Position numbers and translations under genes: made by a program. Positions 10,423 through 21,325 of a DNA stretch of 64,000 bases are shown here, in pieces (the first letter of the stretch is position 1; every line of letters begins with the position of its first letter). Location of the stretch: NCBI GenBank assembly GCA_003988855.1, contig QYAI01000028.1:124001-188000 (forward strand), in the 5' to 3' direction. The notes below the pieces were generated by a model. That model did no database searches, was not told the origin of the DNA, and saw only the letters and a program-made list of their open reading frames with translations. The DNA is from Arachnopeziza araneosa. Taxonomy: Eukaryota > Ascomycota > Leotiomycetes > Helotiales > Arachnopezizaceae.

Positions 10423-12224
10423 ATGGTTAATTACGGGGTCTCACGAGCGTGTGAAACGTGTAAAGAGAGGCATAAAAGGGAAATACTCATCTCCACAACG
10501 GCCGTTTGAAATTGCCACTAAACAACCAGTGTGATGAGACACATCCGGTGTGTACTCGTTGAGTTCAATAGATGGTCGTAAAGAAGAAGTTTCGACATAC
10601 TTTTAAATTACTGAATATTGAATGTTTTGCTCCCTAGATCAACTTTATTCAGTTGCTCAACTTCTAATTAGACCTACCTCCATAGATTTGCATCAGAGGT
10701 ACGAAATCAAACCGTACCTGTCTAGGATACAAGGATGACTCTGAGCTGCTATTCCGGAACTATGGGGCACAGCAGGGCCCTTCAAATGGGTCAAGCCAGA
10801 TAATTCAATCGCATATTCCATGTCGCCCAATTTCAGATCCTCCACAGAAGCCAGATGATATTCAAATCGAAGCCCTGGAATGCTTTTTCGACAATTATTG
10901 CGTAATACCGCGCAGCGGCACCGGGTCACGTGGCTTTCTTTATGGTCTTCTTAGCCAAGCCGAGCACAGATATGTGGCTCTACTTCGCAAGTTTCAAACA
11001 ACGTTATCGAATCCCCTCACAGCAAATACAGTTAAGTCACTATTGACTGCGGTATTACTAGGCCTCTTCGAGGTTTGTCTCACTAACAATTCAGCTTGGT
11101 ATACACGTAGTCTAACTAACTGCCTCGCAGATTATTGCAGGCTCGGGAGGAAACTCTGGAGAGCCATTTCCTCACTTTGGAGGAGTGTGCGCTATTCTCG
11201 CCGGCGTACAACTACCTTACAACACAACGACGAAAACAGATTTATTCCAAATAGGCAATGTCCTTTTTCTCAATGGGTCCATTGACGTATGTGATTCGCA
11301 TCAAACATACGACTGATCTCTAACATAAGTCTAGTATCCAGCAATCCATGATGTTCTATGTGCTACAACATCTATCACGGCCGTCCAGAATTTAGATTCC
11401 ATTCTTGTCAAATTCAACCCTTTTTCACAGGAATTGGCATCCTCAAAACAAATACGCCGGAAAATACGCACAAGGTGGCTTATCTGAAGCAAGATGTATC
11501 ACTCATGGACAAGGAACTTTGTGCATGGGCAGCAAATCAGTCAGAAGAGTGGCGACCAAGCAGAGTGGGGAATATTGATATTTATCCTAATTGTAAGTCT
11601 TTGTTCCACTCTCTGAACTGTTTGGTTGACTCTATTATCACAGTATATGTAGCAGCGATCTGGAATACTTACCGCAAAACTCACCTCATAGTCCTAGGTT
11701 TGATTTCAAAATACTCAAAATACTTACATGAGGATGGTTTGCACCTGGATTTGAAGACAAGGAAAGCCGAGCTTACCAACGGAATCATAGCATCAATTCC
11801 GTACCATATAACCCAGAATCCACTTGACCATGCGAATGAAATGCCAACCAAACCTGGACACGATGATACCCGGTAGACCTGTAGGTGGTTTACTATAATA
11901 TAACTCAATCAGTCTCTGGACGAGAATCTGGTATGTGCTCTATTGTGGTGGGAAAACTCTGAAGGAGGAAGCGAGGGGCGAGCTCGTGGCTCCTAAATAC
12001 TCCTGAGGCCACAACATTTACTTTTGATGCATCCGCTTTATGTTAGGGGAAGGAAGCCTTTGATCGCACCTGAACTGCGGAACTATATGCGCTCATGTCT
12101 GACCTGGATTGGCAAACATATGGGCATAAATCAGGCCTCGAAACTCTCAAACGTATTCAATTTGGAAGCACAATTGACACAATATCTGACAAAATGTGTA
12201 GCCGGACACTACATTTCCGTTTAA
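10423..12224 (+). pseudogene. Dead Zn(II)2Cys6 transcription factor
   Basis: The ATG at 10423 opens a zinc-cluster start, VSRACETCKERHK. The second half of the cluster (CDETHPVCTR) appears about 55 bp on, after what looks like an intron whose donor is no longer GT. The next cysteine codon is TGA, followed by TAG. Further blocks match the middle and end of a fungal regulator in order: FFDNYCVIPRSGTGSRGFLY with LLSQAEHRYVALLRKFQ, then IIAGSGGNSGEPFPHFGG after an intron. GIIASIPYHITQNPL and MMHPLYVRG with LTWIGKHMGINQASKL close the gene. The later blocks are mostly open, so decay began recently at the DNA-binding end. Next to it lies a deleted MFS transporter, so the two may be remains of one metabolite cluster. 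Confidence 0.7.
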
Positions 12225-12673
12225 GTATATCGCAGAAGGACATACTCTCATTTAGGCAGGCATGCTCATCCAACCTGCATAAATCTCGGTGTTTCCAGCC
12301 GTCAATCAATACATGTCGTAATAAAGGGGGCAAGGAGTGATATGAGGCGGAGGGCCAGTCTTGGGCGGCTTTCCTAACTCGGTTAGCTTTGAGCGAAGTC
12401 CTACGCCTTGCCGTATCTAGTTAGCTTTGAGCGACTGAATTCCTACAAACTATTCTCTATATCTGAGTGGTATCATAGAAATTGCAGATTTTCCAGTGGT
12501 GGCTACCATGATTTATCATACCATAAGCCGTAAGCAATGTTTCAAGCTTTTCCCACCGCTACGGAGGACCACGAAAAGCTACACCCAATATGTCCGCCCT
12601 CCGTCCATTGATTGAGCAGTACCTAGGTATTTAAGCAGGGCAAAATCCTTAATTTTCTGCAATCATCTCAAAA
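12225..12673. other. Intergenic with a 15 bp direct repeat
   Basis: GTTAGCTTTGAGCGA occurs twice, near 12381 and 12421, about 40 bp apart. No coding features are visible. The repeat may mark an old duplication or insertion footprint. Confidence 0.4.
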
Positions 12674-12920
12674 ATGCTCGATATAATCAGAGACTCTGCA
12701 GTGGGACAAGTTGTACGTTGGTCCACTCGCAATCGGATCGGCCTTTATCTTGAGGAATCGGCATCCTTTCAACTACCTGGCTTTCGCATACCCGAAATAT
12801 TCCGCCTCACTCTTCGCAGCCAATGGGCTTACAAGAAGCGCGTTTGGCGCTAGTGCTATCCTCTTCTCTACCCTGATGTTCCGTCATCTCGGTGTATCCG
12901 ATTTATTTCATTTTTGGTAG
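12674..12920 (+). pseudogene. MFS (DHA1-type) transporter relic with its core deleted
   Basis: The ATG at 12674 opens a frame whose product (MLDIIRDSAVGQVVRWSTRN, then YLEESASFQLP) matches the cytoplasmic N-terminus typical of fungal DHA1 drug/polyamine exporters. Within about 10 bp, in another frame, the sequence becomes YPKYSASLFAANGLTRSAFG with FRHLGVSD, which matches the region before the last two membrane helices of the same family. All the middle helices are missing. The simplest reading is one internal deletion of more than 1 kb that fused the two ends out of frame. Confidence 0.65.
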
Positions 12921-13426
12921 TAGATTTTGTTTTTGAATGAGGAAGATAAGAAGACTGGTGGAGTAGACGTTGAGAGCGCCCGGATATTCTTCGGCAAATA
13001 TAAATCAGAGAAAGTCTGGAGAAAATTGCTCGATTAAGTCATATAACCGAAACACGGTGAAGAACCCAGCTTTATCGATAAGCGTAGGATTATGTGAGGT
13101 TCATTCAAGGCTTTCCTGTTAGGCTCACTACTTTCTTCTTGATTCACCTCGGCCTGATCATTGCCGCTCTATGCGAACCCATACCATTCAGGCAACTTCA
13201 GCCTTAATCACATGACGCATAGTTGCCTACGTGGTTGCGAGGCTGGATCGTAGAAGGCAGCTATATAACGTCAACTTCACTTCTAGACAAACCATATACT
13301 TCCACTACACTGCATTAAGCTAAGGCGTAACTTTGTTTTCGATCAACTACCTACAATAGAGTACCACACCCCCCTTTCGGTTTCCCACTTTTACCCACAC
13401 CCCTAATCCCAGTCTAGTCAAGCAAC
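12921..13426. other. Intergenic, promoter region of the HtrA-like gene
   Basis: No coding features. A CT-rich tract with CCACACCCCCC and CACACCCC sequences lies just before the ATG at 13427, as is common in ascomycete promoters and leaders. Confidence 0.4.
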
Positions 13427-16239
13427 ATGCACGACACCCAACAGTCATTCGGCCAAGGTTCAAAAGATGTCAGTCCTGTCGACGCTAAATGGCAAGAGAC
13501 TCTTGATAAAATCGCTGCCAATGTAGTCTCAGTAAAATTTTGCCATACCCGATCCTTCGACAATGAGAAGGCATGCTCTTCGGAAGCCACCGGCTTTGTG
13601 GTTGATGCAGAAAGGGGGTGAGTTCTCTACTTACACAATAGCCGAACTCAAACTTATGTCTTTATAGATATATCCTCACAAATCGACATGTTGCGGGCCC
13701 AAATCCGTTCTGGGGCAGATGCATATTCGAGAACCATGAAGAGGTCAATGTTCATGTGATCTATTACGACCCGGTCCACGATTTTGGCATTCTTCGCTAT
13801 GACCCCAAGGCTATCAAATATATGTCCGTCTCCGCAATTCCATTGAGACCGGACCTTGCCAGAGTTGCTGAGGCTGTTCGACTTGTTGGTAACGATGCTG
13901 GAGAGAAGCTTAGCATCCAGTCGGCCGTGATCAGCAGGTTGGACAGGAATGCACCGGAGTACGACGAGTCAGGATACTGCGACTTCAATACCAACTACAT
14001 CCAAGCTGCCGCAGGTGCAACTGGAGGAAGCTCTGGAAGCCCAGTCATCAACGTTCACGGGCAAGCAATTGCAATGCAAGCTGGAGGCAAGGCTAACAGA
14101 GCCACCGACTATTTTCTTCCCCTTGATCGTCCACTCCGTGCTCTTGAGTGCCTTCAGAAGGGACAACCAATCACTCGCGGCACTATTCAGTGTCAATGGA
14201 AATTCAAGCCATTTAATGAGTGCCAGGGTCTTGGTTTGACTCCAGAATCAGAGAGTGCCTTCCGAGCAGCCTTCCCAAATGAAGTTGGGATACTTGTAGC
14301 AGAGCGTGTCATACCGGAGGGCCCATCAGATACCAAAATCAAGGTGGGTGATATCTTGATCAAGGTCAACGGGAAGCTCCTTGCACAGTTCAAGTATCTA
14401 GATGATATCCTCGATACAAGCGTTGGGAAAATCGTCAAACTCTTGATACAACGACGCGGTAAGGACGAAGAAGTTGAAATTGAGGTAGCAGATTTGTACA
14501 AGATTACACCCGATCGTATTATTTCCATTGCGGGAGGTAGCTTCCAAGAGCTTTCGTACCAACGAGCCCGATCCCATGGCGTTGCCTGCAAAGGCGTTTT
14601 CGTCTCTGACGCATCTGGATCCTTCAACTCGTTACCCCACGGCTGTACGATACAAAAAGTGGACTCCAAGCCCACTCCTGATCTTGACACGTTTATTGAA
14701 GTCATGAAAGCAATTCCGGACCAATCAAGAGTCGTTGTAACATACACAAATCTTTACGACCCACTTACTCCCCGCCTGTATATAGTACGTATAGATCGCT
14801 ACTGGTCAAAGCAAATAAGCCAGTGCGTCAGGAATGATGACACTGGTATTTGGGATTTCAAGGATCTTGCGGATGTAGTTCCTCGACTCCCACCAATCCC
14901 ACGAACGGCAAATTTTGTCCAACTTCGAAGTCTCCCTTCAACAATATCAGATATAGTGAAGAGCGTTGTCAAGGTTGAGTGTTATATTCCTCAATATCTG
15001 AATGGATCAGATTATCTACCTCGATTGAGTGTTGGTGTCGTGATTGACGCGGAGAAAGGCATAGTCTTGGTTTCGCGGGCCACAGTGCCTCATGCCTTTA
15101 TTGACATCTCTATCACGATTGCAGATTCAATTATCGTCGAAGGGGAATTACTTTTTTCCCACCCATTGCATCACTATGCTCTCATCAAATACAACCCCAA
15201 GCTTGTTGAAGCTCCTCTTCAGAGTGTCAAGCTGAGTCCCAAACCCGTGGAGCAAGGCAATGCACTGCATTTCGTAGGGTTCAAAGATCACAACGTCGGA
15301 GGCCCGATGTGCACACTCACAACTATCATCGATGTCTGCAACCTCCAGCTCATGGCGAACTCTGACCGACCAAAACTAAGAGCTATCAATAGCGAGACTT
15401 TCAAGACAGATACCCCACTCGCTGATGATTGTGGAAGTGGCATTCTCATCAACAACGATGGGATGGTTCAAGCTCTGTGGTTGACATCTCTTCATTTCAA
15501 CGATGATCACGACGTGTATCGCTACTACGGCCTTGCAACATCAACCATTCTTCCAGTCATCTCGAGAGTGCGAAACGGCGAGGTTCCAAAATTGCGATTC
15601 CTGAGTGTTGAATTCGAAAGTATCACAATGAGCCAAGCTCGAGATATGAAAATCTCTGAGGAGTGGATCCAACAAGCAGAAGTCGCCAATCCTTCTTGCC
15701 ACCAACTCTTCAAGGTCAAGAAGCGCACGATCCATTCCGAAGACAATTCAAAAGCTCTTCTGGAGGGAGATATTATTCTTACCTTAAACAACAGTATTAT
15801 CACACGTCTCTCTGAGTTCGACATTGCGAATGATGCGGAAGTTGTCGACGCACGAGTGGTTCGATATGGTGAGGAGGTCGACTTGAAGCTCGAAACCGTC
15901 CTCGCAGATGACTTCGAGACGAAAAGAGCAGTCAGCTTCTGCGGTGCCACTTTGCAACCACCACACTATGCTGCCAGACTCCGAGTTGGAAAGCCACCCA
16001 GTGAAGTGTTTGTGTCAAGTGTGATGAGAGGATCTCCTGCCAGCCATTTTGGGCTTTCCCCAGCAGCGTTCATCACGCGAGTCAACGATACCGTGGCCTG
16101 CGAGCTAGATTCTTTCCTTGAGGCAGTCAAGACAATCCCTGGGGATGCCAGTAAGTTAACTTTGACGAGCGCTGCGATTGGACTAGAGCTAATGCCGAGC
16201 AGATTTCACTTTGACCACGATGAGCTTGAGCGGCATTGA
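13427..16239 (+). CDS. HtrA-like serine protease, NMA111 family
   Basis: Two exons (13427-13617 and 13668-16239, 50 bp intron) give 920 residues. The protein has the Nma111 layout: an active HtrA trypsin-like domain, a PDZ domain, then a second degenerate protease-like half and another PDZ. The triad is visible as His71 (TNRHV), Asp102 (VHDFGIL) and Ser186 (GSSGSP). PDZ-like segments are EVGILVAERVIPEG/VGDILIKVNG and SVMRGSPASHFGLSP. The second half (SVGVVIDAEKGIVLVSR) lacks a catalytic serine (DDCGSGIL at the equivalent site). Nma111 is a nuclear pro-apoptotic and heat-tolerance protease in yeast. The N-terminus is shorter than in yeast (997 residues), so this may be a paralogue of the core gene. 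Confidence 0.85.
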
Positions 16240-16720
16240 ACAGGTGATGAAAATGAAGAAGAATGAGCACTACTTTCCCACCAAAGAGTGGGTCAGAGCA
16301 TCCCCAAGGTGGACAGAGCAATCGCTCTAGGGTTGTTGACGTATTAAAGCATTGCATGGCTTGATATTAACGTCATAGAAAGTTCGGATATTCATTGTGT
16401 GTGCACAGCTGCGAGAATGGGATATATTACAGCGGTCTTTGGTTATTTTAGTTTATCTCGGTGATATTATCTATAGAAGAAGCTCTTCTCTATCTAGATT
16501 CCTTTGATGCATTTCTACAGTTAATGATCTTGAGTGTGATGTGCACATTCATATTACAATATGAGGTACGGAGGTAGTGCTTTTCTATACATTTGGAAAA
16601 TGATATTACTTTCAGATTTAAAATCGACATGGAAACAGTCCAACAACCACGAACGAACTGCAACTCAAAAGGAAAAATCTCGCTGGTATGATAAATGGCG
16701 TTTCCCGAACATTCATAGAA
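16240..16720. other. Intergenic between convergent genes
   Basis: AT-rich sequence between the ends of the protease and HET genes. Nothing coding was seen; it should hold both 3' processing signals. Confidence 0.4.
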
Positions 16721-18493
16721 TCATCGAATTGAAAACCACTCAAGCTCACTGGGATCCTCTGGGAATGCTTCCCCCTTCATAATTCCGTGAACATAGCATG
16801 GCCCTATCAATCGGTAACTATCTCCAGTAGGTCGAAGCACAAAGGGTACACGTCCTCCAGTTAAGACCGCAATACAGTCCCCCACTTGTGTTGTGTACGG
16901 GGCAGCCGCGAGGAATCCTTTTCGTGTAATGCACAGCGGGGATCTCCAACTAATGATACGGCAGAATGGATTTTTTTGGGCTTTCATTTCTGTAGCCATC
17001 AAAGTCGAGTCACGATCAGAGGCTAGAACGGAATACCATTCCTCAAAATAGGCAGCCGTTTCTGATGGTGCTGGGCACTCATTATCAAAGCCTAGATTCC
17101 AGCAGAGTGTCCGCCACAGTACTTCTCGGAGATCCTCCTCCGTTGGGTATTTACCTAGTGACAGTCCAAGCTGGCATGATTCTTTCCAGCCAGGAACTCT
17201 CCTTCTAGTAGTAGCATCGGGGTTCTGGTATGCTAACCAAGTAGTGGTTGATATTTCCTCTATAGTGTCGAATCCTTTTCCTCTCACACGCAGTTCTTTA
17301 CTATCGCCGGAGACCACGTACGTAGCTATGGAATTTTTGCACGCGCTGTGGATAAAATTTCCAGGGTCGTTGGGAACTAATATCTGGGGAACTGACAAGT
17401 CTGGTACCCACGAAGGGAGATTTAAAGTAAGTTTCTCTGAGTTGGCCTCCTCCAGGAAACGAAGTCCCTTTGAACGATTCAAAAAATTCTTAGCTACTTC
17501 GACGAAGATATCTGATGGAGATTTGCTGTAATCTGGCGAAGGGAATATACTCAGTAAAGTATCAGAGAGACCGAGTACTCCAAATACTTTATCTCGAAGG
17601 TCCGATGCTTCGAGAGACCGTGATTTGCGAAGCAGGAGAATATCTGAGAGTATTGGGTTATCGAATTCGGCCTTCTCGTTTACATAATAGTAGGTATGTA
17701 GATGATGTGTTGAGTCTCCTATTTCAGCGTACAAAAAACGGGCTGCATTCTCAAGGCTATCTTCTGTAAGAACGTCAAACCATAGATAAATGTCAGAGTA
17801 ATATGTTCGATGCTCTGAACAAATCAAAATCGCCGATTTAGCATTAATCGCTTCTTGAAGTACCCAAATACGGGACCACCACCGCCGGCGGTGAACGTCC
17901 GTCAAGCCGCGGACAAGTGAGCTTGCTTTCTTAGTCAGAGTCCAGTCGTCAACCTCAGAGAGAAGTTTTCGGTAGAGAATAGAAGTCCTTTCGCTTTTAT
18001 CTTCAACTCTTAATTTCCGAATGTCGGCAGCCATGCGACAGATGTAGTTCAAATATACACCCGAGACGGAAACGTTCGTCTCTTCATCAAGATCCTTTGA
18101 CGACTCGCCCAGCCAAATCAAAACTTGCGTGGCCTTGCTATATATATCCCGCATCAGATTAATCTGGTGGCCACGCTCGCTGACGTTCTCCTGATCGATG
18201 CAGATAGAATCTACCCATAAAGTGCAGTCTATGTCTCGGTTCCTAAGGCTTTGAAGAGCAGCCTCGCAATTTCTTGTGATCCACAGGCATCGGCCGTCAC
18301 AGTCTATTAAGCTCGAACGCTTATCGTCACCATCTTCTGTTGCCCAAGTGTATGATAAAGCTTCACATTCAGGGTTGTCATCTGAACGAACCTCGGAGAG
18401 TGTGACTCGGATTGGCGCTGTAGCCTCCCCGGCCGTGAGCTTCAACAGCCTGATGCTGTCAGGATATTTTAATGGCGCGTAGTGATATTCCAT
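16721..18493 (-). CDS. HET-domain (heterokaryon incompatibility) protein, intact
   Basis: A single-exon, 590-residue protein. The HET (PF06985) domain begins with CEALSYTWA (about residue 43) and continues with LWVDSICIDQEN and MRDIYSKATQVLIWLGE. After it come the signatures usual in this subfamily: RRWWSRIWVLQEA, LRDKVFGVLGLSD, LPSWVPDLS and the C-terminal GDCIAVLTGGRVPFVLRP with GPCYVHGIMKGEAF. HET proteins trigger cell death on non-self fusion; which partner this one reads is unknown. The nearby relic at 42.1-43.1 kb has a related C-terminus. All family blocks are present without stops, so this copy looks functional. Confidence 0.88.
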   Translation of the reverse strand: MEYHYAPLKYPDSIRLLKLTAGEATAPIRVTLSEVRSDDNPECEALSYTWATEDGDDKRSSLIDCDGRCLWITRNCEAALQSLRNRDIDCTLWVDSICIDQENVSERGHQINLMRDIYSKATQVLIWLGESSKDLDEETNVSVSGVYLNYICRMAADIRKLRVEDKSERTSILYRKLLSEVDDWTLTKKASSLVRGLTDVHRRRWWSRIWVLQEAINAKSAILICSEHRTYYSDIYLWFDVLTEDSLENAARFLYAEIGDSTHHLHTYYYVNEKAEFDNPILSDILLLRKSRSLEASDLRDKVFGVLGLSDTLLSIFPSPDYSKSPSDIFVEVAKNFLNRSKGLRFLEEANSEKLTLNLPSWVPDLSVPQILVPNDPGNFIHSACKNSIATYVVSGDSKELRVRGKGFDTIEEISTTTWLAYQNPDATTRRRVPGWKESCQLGLSLGKYPTEEDLREVLWRTLCWNLGFDNECPAPSETAAYFEEWYSVLASDRDSTLMATEMKAQKNPFCRIISWRSPLCITRKGFLAAAPYTTQVGDCIAVLTGGRVPFVLRPTGDSYRLIGPCYVHGIMKGEAFPEDPSELEWFSIR

Positions 18494-19532
18494 CTCAGCT
18501 CGGCCTTAAGAGATGATTATTATAATAATGGATTTGGTTCTATAGGAGCGCTGCTCAATGTTGATATATAACCAGTAGTAGCCTCAGTGTAAGAGATACG
18601 CTTGAGATGGCTAGGCAGCTGTTTTGCTTCGCGGCCGCGCGAAGAAAATAGTCGTATTTGCCAAGATTGCGAACTTGTAGAAGGACAAAAACCATGCATA
18701 CAAACAGTTCTCAGGCCTTAAATAAGCATTTTGATGGAATTAAATGTGGACTGGTAAAATTAGAGATGATGAAGCTGATGATCTAGGTGCATTTCGCTCG
18801 CTGCTTGATTACTCAGCTCAGGAAGAATAACTTAACTTAATGAAAGGCGCCACCAAGCCACAGAGCAAGCACATGCTCGAACACCACTTCAAAGGATACG
18901 AAATAGAGAATCGTCAACCAAGTGTTACCAATTTTTTTTTATCAAAAATGGCTCCTGAAAAAGAAAGGACTCAAAAAATGAGAATCAAAAACATGCTCAG
19001 GCCTTGCCCACCATGAGCTCAGGTTAAAGCGTCAGATACTCACGTCCAGAGACTACAATGAAATCAATAAGGATGAGATGGGAGCCTAGTTTCATAGCCA
19101 TTTTCGTTCAAACAGATTGCTTTCCACCAAAATTGGATCTTATTTCTGAACCCGTTGTAGCAATGGTGTATAAGTCATCCATGAAGCTGTCTTCGCAACT
19201 ATGTTGAAAAGCCTCACAACAAACAGTAGTCAGTTTTTTTTGGGCCCAACTGAATTCTTGATTGCTATGGGCCATAGCCCGTGGCATGATGTAGATCTAT
19301 CCTTATTAAAGGAAGACAGAGGTATCTCTAAGCTCTCGAGTAAGGCTTTTGCCTCCCCTTTCGGTCTGATATTGTCAATATCCTGCTTCGACTATAGAGA
19401 GTCGACTGAAGTTTGTTTTGTTGGGGTAAGATCATTTAAGTATGGTTAGAGTTTCAAATCTGGAATGGAAGTATGTCTACTTAAAAGATTTCGTAGGGTA
19501 ACTAGACACATGCCTCATAACCTTATCCCATT
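18494..19532. other. Intergenic, about 1 kb, no gene seen
   Basis: Contains the HET gene promoter and the 3' region of the first UstY gene. An 82-codon plus frame at 19201-19449 has no family features and was not accepted. Confidence 0.45.
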
Positions 19533-20398
19533 TCACAAACCCGACTCATTTGTGTTCAACTCAACTCCACTCACCGTCCCCACTTCCGGCATGATAAGTA
19601 CGTGCCCGCAATGATTAATATGCCTCTCGCTGTCACTCCGCGGCTCCACCATCTTTCCGGTAAATTTGGTACGCCACAGCTTTCTCCAGTAAAACATACA
19701 GTGAACCTTGTGCCACTTCTCGCTCATATGGACCTTGGCAGTTCTATCGTTTCCCATCATCTTGACAACTGAGATGTCGAGGATGGTGGTGCGCGTACTG
19801 TCAGAGAAGTAGACCCAGGTTCCATTGGGTCCGTCTCCAGCGGCGTCAAACTCAGCGGTGAGTTCGGAGTCGCGGCATTGAGGCGGGAGCCAAGCCACTG
19901 TGGAGGTTGAAGTTAGTATATGCGTCATCTTCTATTTTTCACAATCCTTACTAGCTAATCCATCGAATTCACACCCCTTACTGATCGCCTCATCCACTGA
20001 TTTTCCGCAGTCACAACCATTCAACTTGTCTTTGCTCCAGTCTGGATTCTCCCCAACAGTGACACCATGCTCATGTCTCCGCACAAAATGCTGAAGGATG
20101 CTAAAAAGGCCCAAGAATGCAAGACCGATCAACACGACGTCTTTGACAATCCTGAGCCATGACGACTTTTGCAATATGGAAACAGAGCATGCTCCCATTC
20201 GAGCATTTTTCCGCTTCTGGATCTTGCGGATCAGACGGTGACCTTTTAGAAGGGAGATGGAAGAAGCAAGGCCTTGGCTCTCTGAGCTCTCTTCGTCCGA
20301 GCTGAGATTATCGATACTATATGTCAAAGATAATCAGAAATGTGTCGAGACGGCTAATTATGATATCTTTCTTACTCTGTAAAGTTTTCTTTCTCCAT
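19533..20398 (-). CDS. UstY-family (DUF3328) oxidase-like protein A
   Basis: Three exons (20398-20376, 20316-19952 and 19897-19533) give 250 residues with consistent phases. The start MEKENFTD comes from the small first exon. A single membrane segment (VVLIGLAFLGLFSIL) separates a short cytoplasmic tail from the lumenal domain. That domain has both UstY signatures: WHKVHCMFYWRK (first HxxHC) and RHINHCGHVL (second HxxHC), plus the Cys-rich CDCGKSVDEAISKGCEFDG before VAWLPPQC. UstY proteins (UstYa/UstYb) catalyse oxidative macrocyclisation in fungal RiPP pathways. It lies 2.1 kb beyond the repeat precursor on the same strand, with an ankyrin gene between them. Other UstY relatives work in unrelated pathways, so the link to the precursor is by context. 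Confidence 0.85.
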
Positions 20399-21325
20399 TC
20401 TTGCAATTTGAGCAATTTTGTGCAGCGATTTTGGAGGGAAATTGTGTTGTTGTTGCCAATATCTAATTTACAATGAGAAATCACACTGGCGAGGGAGTGA
20501 TTCGTGACGAGGACAACCACTTGACGTTGTGACCGTTACCGATACTAAAGATAGCCACTTTTCTCTCGGCGGTAGCGATGTTACTCTCGTGCTAATGAGG
20601 CAAGAATTGCCGGGAGATTGTTACATGCATGGCGCTCGGTGAAGACGTCAAGAGGATCAACATCGCCGCCATCAGCGAACTTCCTTTCTCTACTGGTCCT
20701 GCAGGGCTAATGCGGATGATCAGGAATTAACATGTTTGTAACTGGTACCTAATCCCTCGGTGGCACAGATTCATGCATCATGTGGCACAAACAAGCTTTA
20801 GGCGGGATAGTTTATCTTGCGTTGCATCGAGATGTGACCTGTACCTTACTTGCCGCCTGGTAAGAATTAGTGCTGACGACGGCGAAACTGCCCCCATTTC
20901 CTACGTACAGGAACCAAGCAGCTCCCCTAAGGAGCCTACTACTACTGTACGCAAATACGCAACCCTGCGGCACGGCGTCTCAAGCATGCCCACCCTTACC
21001 CAAGTTAAGCGATCTTGCCCCTGTGCAGCCCTGACCCTTTGCGGGCTCTTGATTCCATTGGTGTGGCCGTACACTCGTACTAACCCCAACTTCTGTTCAT
21101 CCATGGAAGTTCATCGTCAACATACTGAGCCGCACCAGCTCACCGCCACACATAGATTAATTATCCGGCTTCGGGCGTTTTCTCGGCAAAGATGGCAGCT
21201 AGGTACTACGTAAAGAGACGATCATGTGATTCATGCGTGTCAGAGGCTTGATCTCGAGTGAGATTCTAAGCGTAAATCTTGCTTCTTCTTTACGCAAATT
21301 ATCTGGTGTGCAGAGCCGCAGAGCA
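20399..21325. other. Intergenic between the UstY-A and ankyrin genes
   Basis: Divergent promoter space of about 0.9 kb. A 146-codon plus frame at 20773-21213 looks non-coding. An intron-like GTGAGATTCT...GTGTGCAG sits just before the ankyrin ATG and may lie in its leader. Confidence 0.4.

Noticed and set aside
20773..21213. 146-codon plus frame between UstY-A and the ankyrin gene
   Set aside because: Composition is random-looking, with no signal, domain or regular codon pattern; it lies in promoter space.
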